Of a stretch of 45,829 bases of DNA, positions 40,786 to 45,829 are shown one piece after another. Position 1 is the first letter of the stretch; every line of letters starts with the position of its first letter. The notes under the pieces were generated by a model, which was not told where the DNA came from, searched no databases, and saw only the letters and a program-made list of their open reading frames with translations. Position numbers and translations under genes: made by a program. Origin of the DNA: an uncultured Caryophanales bacterium (GTDB lineage: Bacteria > Bacillota_I > Bacilli_A > RF39 > UBA660); contig CAMVNW010000006.1 of the NCBI GenBank assembly GCA_947168965.1, forward strand, positions 1-45,829, in the 5' to 3' direction.

Positions 40786-42659
40786 GACATTATTTCACAT
40801 ATAAGATTACTTATTTCAGTTGGATTGTCTATTTGTAATCCTTCTATTAATCTTGCTTGTGCATATAGTATTTTTGTATATTTTTCTAATTCTTCTTTGT
40901 TATTTTCATATAAGTCTTTTAATTTATTTGCTATTTCATGGTTTTCATTTATTTCAAGTATTAGATTTGCTTTTACTTTTTCATCTGTTGGCATAGCATT
41001 AATTACTTTTTCCATTTCTATTGAAATTTCACCTTTTGTTGTTAAACATACTGGATGATTCTTTAGTCTATTTGTAAATTCTATTTCTGATACTTGATTT
41101 TTTAATGTTTCTTTCATTACTTTAAAAATATCATTGTATTCTTTATTCTTAGATTCAGTTTTTTCTTTTTCTTCTTTTGTTTCTAAATCTAATTCACTTG
41201 ATGATACATTCATAAATTTCTTTTCTTTGTATTCCATTAAGGCTTGTATTGTAAATTCGTCTACGTAGTCTGTTAGATATAGAATATCATATTCTTTTTG
41301 TTTTACTTGTTCTACTTGTGGTAAATTATCTATTTTTTCGATTGTTTCTCCACTTGCATAGTAAATATTTTTTTGATCTTCTTTCATTTCATCTACATAC
41401 TCATTTAGTGTTATAAACTCTTTTTTATTTGATGAATAGAATAATACTAAATCTTTTAATTTTTCCTTATCCATTCCATAGTTGTTATATATACCAAATT
41501 TTATTTGTGTTCCAAATGTTGAAAAGAATTTTTTATAATCTTCAAAGTTATTTTTTAGCATATTTGTTAATTCATTTTTAATTTTATTTTCTATGCTTTT
41601 TGCGATTATTTTTAAGTTTTTATCTTGTTGTAGTGTTTCTCTTGATATATTAAGTGGTAAATCTTGTGTATCTACAATTCCTCTTACAAAGCTAAAGTAG
41701 TCTGGTAATAAATCACTACATTTTTCCATTATTAATACACCATTTGTATATAGTTGCAATCCTTTTTCATATTCTTTTGTATAGAAGTCATATGGTGCAT
41801 GAGATGGGATATAAAGTATTGAATTATAGCTACATTGTCCTTCTACGTTAGTGTGTATTACTTTTAATGGTTTTTCATAGTCATAGAATTTATCTTGATA
41901 AAAATTGTTATATTCTTCTTCTGTTATTTCATTTTTATTTTTTTTCCATAATGGAATTTGACTATTTAATGTTTCGTCTTCTAATTTATCTTCATATTCG
42001 CTATCTGATCCTTCTTTTAATACTCTATTTGTAACTTCCATTATGATTGGATATGTTATGTAATCTGAGTACTTTTTTATTATTGATCTTATTCTATATT
42101 CATCTAAATAATCACTATAATTTATATCTTCTGTATCTTCTTTTAGATATAGTGTTATTGCTGTTCCTGTATTTTTTTCTTCTACTTCATCTATTGTGTA
42201 TCCATCTACTCCTGATGATTTCCATACATATGCTTTTTCTTCATTATATTTTTTTGATACTACTTCTACTTTTTTGCTTACCATGAATGCTGAATAAAAG
42301 CCTACTCCAAATTGTCCTATTATATTTACATCTGTTTGATCTTTGTTTTCTTCTTTAAATGTTAATGAACCACTTTGTGCAATTGTACCTAAATTATTTT
42401 CAAGTTCTTCTTTTGTCATTCCACAACCGTTGTCAATTATTCTTATTGTTCTATTTTCCTTATCTGTTTCTATTCTGATTTTTAATTGATTTTTATCAAT
42501 TTTTATTGTTTTATCTGTTAGCGATTTGAAATATAATTTATCCATCGCATCGCTTGCATTCGATATTAATTCTCTTAGGAATATATCTTTGTTTGTGTAA
42601 ATTGAATTAATCATCATATCTAATAATTTTTTTGATTCTGCTTTAAATTGTTTTTTCAT
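40779..42659 (-). CDS. htpG: Chaperone HtpG (bacterial Hsp90)
   Basis: The 626-residue ATP-dependent chaperone has the GHKL ATPase motifs: FLRELISNASDAMDKLYF, RIIDNGCGMTKEELENNLG, IGQFGVGFYSAFMV and the later SRETLQQDK. The conserved length and the start MKKQFKAESKKLLDMM fix the ATG at 42659 after GAGGGTGAT; an upstream in-frame start at 42707 would lie in the promoter and is rejected. A CIRCE operator overlaps the promoter, implying HrcA control. Confidence 0.97.
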   Translation of the reverse strand: MKKQFKAESKKLLDMMINSIYTNKDIFLRELISNASDAMDKLYFKSLTDKTIKIDKNQLKIRIETDKENRTIRIIDNGCGMTKEELENNLGTIAQSGSLTFKEENKDQTDVNIIGQFGVGFYSAFMVSKKVEVVSKKYNEEKAYVWKSSGVDGYTIDEVEEKNTGTAITLYLKEDTEDINYSDYLDEYRIRSIIKKYSDYITYPIIMEVTNRVLKEGSDSEYEDKLEDETLNSQIPLWKKNKNEITEEEYNNFYQDKFYDYEKPLKVIHTNVEGQCSYNSILYIPSHAPYDFYTKEYEKGLQLYTNGVLIMEKCSDLLPDYFSFVRGIVDTQDLPLNISRETLQQDKNLKIIAKSIENKIKNELTNMLKNNFEDYKKFFSTFGTQIKFGIYNNYGMDKEKLKDLVLFYSSNKKEFITLNEYVDEMKEDQKNIYYASGETIEKIDNLPQVEQVKQKEYDILYLTDYVDEFTIQALMEYKEKKFMNVSSSELDLETKEEKEKTESKNKEYNDIFKVMKETLKNQVSEIEFTNRLKNHPVCLTTKGEISIEMEKVINAMPTDEKVKANLILEINENHEIANKLKDLYENNKEELEKYTKILYAQARLIEGLQIDNPTEISNLICEIMSK

Positions 42660-42678
42660 TTTATCACCCTCATTTTTA

Positions 42679-42707
42679 ATGATACTCTTGTTTTTAGCAC
42701 TTGTCAA
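42679..42707 (-). promoter_or_regulatory. Sigma-A promoter of htpG
   Basis: On the minus strand TTGACA (42707-42702) is a perfect -35 box, 17 bases before TATCAT (42684-42679). The -35 box lies inside the CIRCE element. Confidence 0.85.
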
Positions 42708-42720
42708 GAAAGAGTGCTAA
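42694..42720. promoter_or_regulatory. CIRCE operator (HrcA-binding inverted repeat) upstream of htpG
   Basis: TTAGCACTT, a nine-base spacer, then GAGTGCTAA reproduces the canonical CIRCE element TTAGCACTC-N9-GAGTGCTAA with one mismatch. It covers the -35 box of htpG, so HrcA binding would block transcription until heat shock. Confidence 0.95.
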
Positions 42721-42746
42721 AAAAGACAATTTATTTTGTCTTTTTT
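42719..42746 (-). terminator. Intrinsic terminator of dnaD-nth
   Basis: AAAAGACAA/TTGTCTTTT contains the nth TAA stop (42731-42733). It abuts the CIRCE element, leaving almost no spacer between the two units. Confidence 0.75.
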
Positions 42747-43345
42747 CTTTTACATATATCTGATATTTTACATGTTTCACATTTTGGATTTTGTGCTTTA
42801 CAATAATATCTTCCAAATAAAACTAGCTGATGATGCAATCTACATAAATTTTCTTTTGGAAATTTTTTTGATAGTTTTTCTTCTATTTTTCTTACGCTAT
42901 CATTTTTTGTTGCTAAACCCAATCTGATTGATACTCTTGACACATGTGTATCTACTGCTATGCATGGAACATTATATATATTGCTTAATACTACATTTGT
43001 TGTTTTTCTCCCTACTCCTGGTAATGACTCTAAAAATTCTCTATCATTTGGTACATAACTTAAATCTTTTAATTGTTTTGAAATTTCTATTGTGTTCATT
43101 GCCTTTTTATTGAATGTTCCTATGGGTCTTATTATTTTTATTACATCTTCTATATTTGCATCTGACAATTCTTCTAGTGTCTTATATTTTTCAAATAATA
43201 CTTTGGTTACTTCATTTACTCTTTTATCTGTTGTTTGAGCACTAAGCATTGTCGCAATAAGTAATTCATAATCTTTATTATAGTTTAATTCACATTTAGG
43301 ATTTGGTATTAATTCATCTAGATAATTCTGTATTCTTTCAATCAT
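42731..43345 (-). CDS. nth: Endonuclease III (DNA glycosylase/AP lyase)
   Basis: Nth removes oxidised pyrimidines. The 204-residue product has the helix-hairpin-helix LPGVGRKTTNVVL with catalytic Lys, the catalytic Asp in AVDTHVSRVS, and the four-Cys cluster C-x6-C-x2-C-x5-C near the C-terminus (starting CKAQNPKC). It overlaps dnaD by eight bases, the usual dnaD-nth pair. Confidence 0.97.
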   Translation of the reverse strand: MIERIQNYLDELIPNPKCELNYNKDYELLIATMLSAQTTDKRVNEVTKVLFEKYKTLEELSDANIEDVIKIIRPIGTFNKKAMNTIEISKQLKDLSYVPNDREFLESLPGVGRKTTNVVLSNIYNVPCIAVDTHVSRVSIRLGLATKNDSVRKIEEKLSKKFPKENLCRLHHQLVLFGRYYCKAQNPKCETCKISDICKRKKTK

Positions 43346-43976
43346 TTAACCAATCGTAATTTAATATATCATTTTTGGGTTTTGGTTCTTTTTTTTGTTT
43401 AAAGCTTATTCTAGATTTTTCTACATCTTCTTGTGTCTTAATACCTTTTTTTGCCCATTCGCTTATTATTTTATCTATATATCTTAAATTGCTTACTCCA
43501 TTATATGTTGCTTCTTTTAGGGCTAGTAAAATTGTTTCTTCACTTGTGCCATTTTCAAGCCATGCTCCTATTATTTCATATTCCATTGGTGATATTGTTC
43601 TTCCAAATTCTTTTTCAAAGATGTCATATATTGTTGTGTGTGTTTCTTCTTTTTCTTCATTTAATAAGTTAAATGTTAATTTTTCATATAATCCATCTAG
43701 TTCTATATATTCATTTCTTCTATTTCCTATTTTTTTTAATTCAACGTTGAGTATTCCTTTTGATTTTAAATTTGATATTGTGTCCATAACTTCATTTAGA
43801 TTTATATTTAAATCAATACTAATTTGTTTTGGATTAAAAATATCTGTATTATTTATTAAATATATTATAAATATTAATTCTTTTTCTGTTAATCCTATTT
43901 TTTTATAGTTAATAAATAATATTTTAGGAATGGTCATATCTCTTTCTTTAATTATTTCTTTAACTTTTTCTGTCAT
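43338..43976 (-). CDS. dnaD: DnaD-family replication initiation protein
   Basis: DnaD helps load the replicative helicase at oriC and at restart sites. The 212-residue product has an N-terminal winged helix with LTEKELIFIIYLINN and a helical DnaD C-terminal domain with FEKEFGRTISPMEYEIIGAW and the YxxxI-type end (NLRYIDKIISEWAKKGIKT). It is followed by nth, as in Bacillus. Confidence 0.95.
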   Translation of the reverse strand: MTEKVKEIIKERDMTIPKILFINYKKIGLTEKELIFIIYLINNTDIFNPKQISIDLNINLNEVMDTISNLKSKGILNVELKKIGNRRNEYIELDGLYEKLTFNLLNEEKEETHTTIYDIFEKEFGRTISPMEYEIIGAWLENGTSEETILLALKEATYNGVSNLRYIDKIISEWAKKGIKTQEDVEKSRISFKQKKEPKPKNDILNYDWLND

Positions 43977-44041
43977 TTATATCACCGATTTAATTATACC
44001 GTATTATTCTATTTATTGTAATCATTTTTTAATAATTAATG

Positions 44042-44065
44042 AAAAAAGTATCATTAAGATACTTT
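44042..44065 (-). terminator. Intrinsic terminator of cca
   Basis: AAAGTATC/GATACTTT surrounds the TAA stop (44054-44056) and is followed by six Ts on the minus strand. Confidence 0.8.
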
Positions 44066-45130
44066 ATAGTTTTTTATTATATATTTTTTTATTTCTGATT
44101 TTTTATTCTGTAATTTATCATATATTATTTGTTTTTCTATATCTTCATATATTTTTGTCAATACTTTATTTGTTGCATTTGTTATTTCGCATATTTCAAA
44201 GAAGTTTATGTCTATTTCGTCTCTATCTTTTATTTTTAATTTTTTATAAAGCTCTTTTATATTTGTGTCTTCATGTTTTATTTCGTTAACTGTTTCTAAT
44301 ATTTTTGGTCCATATTTATATAAATCATAAAGATCAAATTTTTTATCTTTCAGTTTTATTATTTTGTTTATTTCTTTATATTCTTCTTTCGTAAAATTAT
44401 ATGAATCATCAATTAATATTTGTGCCCATATTCCATTTATATTTTTTGTTAATACTAGTTTATTTAAATTTATTTTAAGATACTGTTCTAAATTATATTT
44501 TTTTATTAGTTCCACACCATATTCTCTATTTTTATGTTCAAATATTTTTTTTAGTTCTTGCTTTTTTCTGTCTGTTGATAAATTTTCTAAATATATTTTA
44601 TATTTGTTAATTGCGTCTTCTAATTTTTTATCAATTTTAAAATTTAATATAGTTGCGAACCTAATAGCTCTAAGTATTCTTAATGAGTCTTGTTTTATTT
44701 TTGTTTTAGGGCCTATCAATCTTATTATTTTGTTATCTAAATCTGATTTTGCATTTTTTAAATCTACATAATTTCCATTTGCGTCAATACACAATGTATT
44801 TATTACAAAATCTCTTCTTTTTAAATCATTTTTGAGTTTTTTTGTGTATTTTATTTTTTTTGGAAATCTATTTTTTAGATATGTACTTTCTTTTCTAAAT
44901 GTTGTTATTTCATATTGTTGATTTTTAAATTGTATTTTATATGATCCATATTTATTATCTTTTATATCTTTAAAAATCTTTTTTAGATCCTTGTATTTAG
45001 CACTTGTACATATGTCTATATCAGTATTTTCTATGTTTAAATATTGATTTCTTGGATAACCTCCTATTATGTATGCTTCGAAGTTGTTTTCGTTTAATTT
45101 TTTTAATATTTCTAACGCTGTTTTATACAT
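44054..45130 (-). CDS. cca: Class II tRNA nucleotidyltransferase (CCA-adding or poly(A) polymerase family)
   Basis: The 358-residue product has the class II palm: IIGGYPRNQYLN, then TDIDICT with the metal-binding Asp pair, then LKRRDFVINTLCID, and the arm motif DSLRILRAIRFATIL. It repairs or adds the 3' CCA of tRNA. The first motif reads PRN where most members have VRD, a conservative but unusual change. The ATG overlaps the upstream stop by one base, so it is coupled to the peptidase gene. Confidence 0.92.
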   Translation of the reverse strand: MYKTALEILKKLNENNFEAYIIGGYPRNQYLNIENTDIDICTSAKYKDLKKIFKDIKDNKYGSYKIQFKNQQYEITTFRKESTYLKNRFPKKIKYTKKLKNDLKRRDFVINTLCIDANGNYVDLKNAKSDLDNKIIRLIGPKTKIKQDSLRILRAIRFATILNFKIDKKLEDAINKYKIYLENLSTDRKKQELKKIFEHKNREYGVELIKKYNLEQYLKINLNKLVLTKNINGIWAQILIDDSYNFTKEEYKEINKIIKLKDKKFDLYDLYKYGPKILETVNEIKHEDTNIKELYKKLKIKDRDEIDINFFEICEITNATNKVLTKIYEDIEKQIIYDKLQNKKSEIKKYIIKNYKVS

Positions 45131-45829
45131 TATTCGTAAGTTGATGTTAAATTATAATATTCTTCTAGTGTTATCCAGTTACCATTGTTGTATAGTTTTT
45201 CAGCTAGTTCTTTTCCAACATATCTTAGGTGCCATGATTCATATTGATATCCTGTCATATTCTCTTTTCCTTCTGGATATCTTAATATTAATCCATATTT
45301 TTGACAATTATCTTTTACCCATTTACCTTCTTCTGTATATGCGAATGAATCATCTATTGTATTTAAATCAAATGCAAGTCCTGTTTGATGTTCTGAGTGT
45401 CCTGGACGTGCGGAATATGTATCAGCTGCTTCTACTCCATCTTGAGCAACATAGTTATTATAAAGATTTGCTTGATAATTATATGATCTAAATCCTGATG
45501 AAATATAAAGGTTTAAGCCAATACTTTGTGCATCTGCTTGCATTTCATTAAATGCATCAAGTGTTTCTTGTGTTAAGCATGTTGTACAGAATTCATAGCC
45601 TTCTGAATTTGGTGCTCTAAATGTTTCTGGAAGACTATATGTTTTATTTACAATCATTACTCCATCTACATATGTAACACCATCAATTGTTTCTATTTTA
45701 TTATCCTCCTTTATTGTTTCTTCCTTTTTTTCTTCTTTTTCTTCTTTTATTTCTTGTTGTTTTTCTTCTTGTTGTTCTTCTTTATTATATGGCATACATT
45801 TTGGATTTATTGTCTTTTTTGACAAATCA
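45130..45829 (-). CDS. M15B-family D-alanyl-D-alanine carboxypeptidase (VanY/DacY-like), 5' end outside window
   Basis: The open frame continues past the window edge, so the N-terminus (probably a membrane anchor or signal) is missing. After a Glu/Lys-rich linker (residues ~18-45 of the visible part) comes the M15 peptidase. Zinc ligands appear in ARPGHSEHQTGLAFDL and in ESWHLRYVG, and SSGFRSYNYQANLY is the usual substrate-side block. It should cleave the terminal D-Ala outside the membrane. It is translationally coupled to cca. Confidence 0.92.
   Translation of the reverse strand, partial: DLSKKTINPKCMPYNKEEQQEEKQQEIKEEKEEKKEETIKEDNKIETIDGVTYVDGVMIVNKTYSLPETFRAPNSEGYEFCTTCLTQETLDAFNEMQADAQSIGLNLYISSGFRSYNYQANLYNNYVAQDGVEAADTYSARPGHSEHQTGLAFDLNTIDDSFAYTEEGKWVKDNCQKYGLILRYPEGKENMTGYQYESWHLRYVGKELAEKLYNNGNWITLEEYYNLTSTYE

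Noticed and set aside
42660-42707. Upstream extension of htpG by 16 codons
   Set aside because: The extension would overlap the -10 box and CIRCE operator, and the family N-terminus and ribosome site support the start at 42659.
1-45829. tRNA, rRNA, integrase or transposase genes
   Set aside because: None could be recognised on either strand; the cassette at 7.3-11.7 kb shows no recombinase and no tRNA attachment site.

Overview
The window is about 46 kb of very AT-rich DNA (roughly a quarter G+C by eye) from a low-GC Firmicutes-type bacterium. The gene set points to an uncultured, Bacilli-like, spore-forming lineage. It includes RNase Y, RecU next to a class A PBP, DnaD next to Nth, TmcAL next to DUF177-rpmF, and the order rpsT / gpr-spoIIP-yqxA-like found in Bacillus. 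Sporulation genes are dacB-spmA-spmB, gpr and spoIIP. TGA is used as a stop (fmt, the first small toxin, the EIIB-like gene), so this is the standard bacterial code and not the Mycoplasma code. No rRNA, tRNA, CRISPR array, transposase or integrase is visible.

Layout. 1-7.3 kb (minus): end of a membrane protein, fmt, a small protein plus a large HELAH metallopeptidase-like protein, an EamA transporter, and the sporulation operon dacB-spmA-spmB. 7.3-11.9 kb: a probable acquired cassette of three tightly packed genes (small protein, SF2 helicase with eight helicase-associated repeats, small acidic protein). It is bracketed by 0.2-kb direct repeats of the 5' end of dacB and carries decayed coding remnants. 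11.9-15.1 kb: chagasin-like lipoprotein, membrane protein, flavodoxin, M3 oligoendopeptidase. 15.2-21.9 kb: two paralogous loci that look like type I toxin-antitoxin systems (a 29-31-residue hydrophobic peptide with a convergent antisense RNA), bracketing an ABC exporter, an OB-fold-like small protein, an 1111-residue protein of unknown function and a lipoprotein. 21.9-31.3 kb: rny, an HD-domain protein, the spoIIP/gpr/rpsT neighbourhood, a transglutaminase-like protein, an orphan histidine kinase, a cysteine-less EIIB-like protein and a RodA/FtsW protein. 31.4-37.1 kb: a membrane-bound XRE regulator with three 21-bp-phased operator-like repeats, an orphan pilin-adhesin, rpmF with DUF177, tmcAL, and a metallophosphoesterase-like protein with a damaged active site. 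37.2-45.8 kb: a 36-codon gene, recU-pbp1A, htpG under a textbook CIRCE operator, dnaD-nth, cca and an M15 carboxypeptidase that runs off the window.

How it works together. Most of the window is housekeeping: translation, RNA decay, wall synthesis, DNA repair and spore cortex/engulfment functions. Intergenic spaces are very short, and many intrinsic terminators contain the stop codon of the gene they end. The strongest candidates for undescribed biology are the pair of type I toxin-antitoxin-like loci, the helicase cassette inserted at dacB, and the two large uncharacterised proteins of 815 and 1111 residues. All functional assignments rest on reading motifs by eye; no database search was possible.
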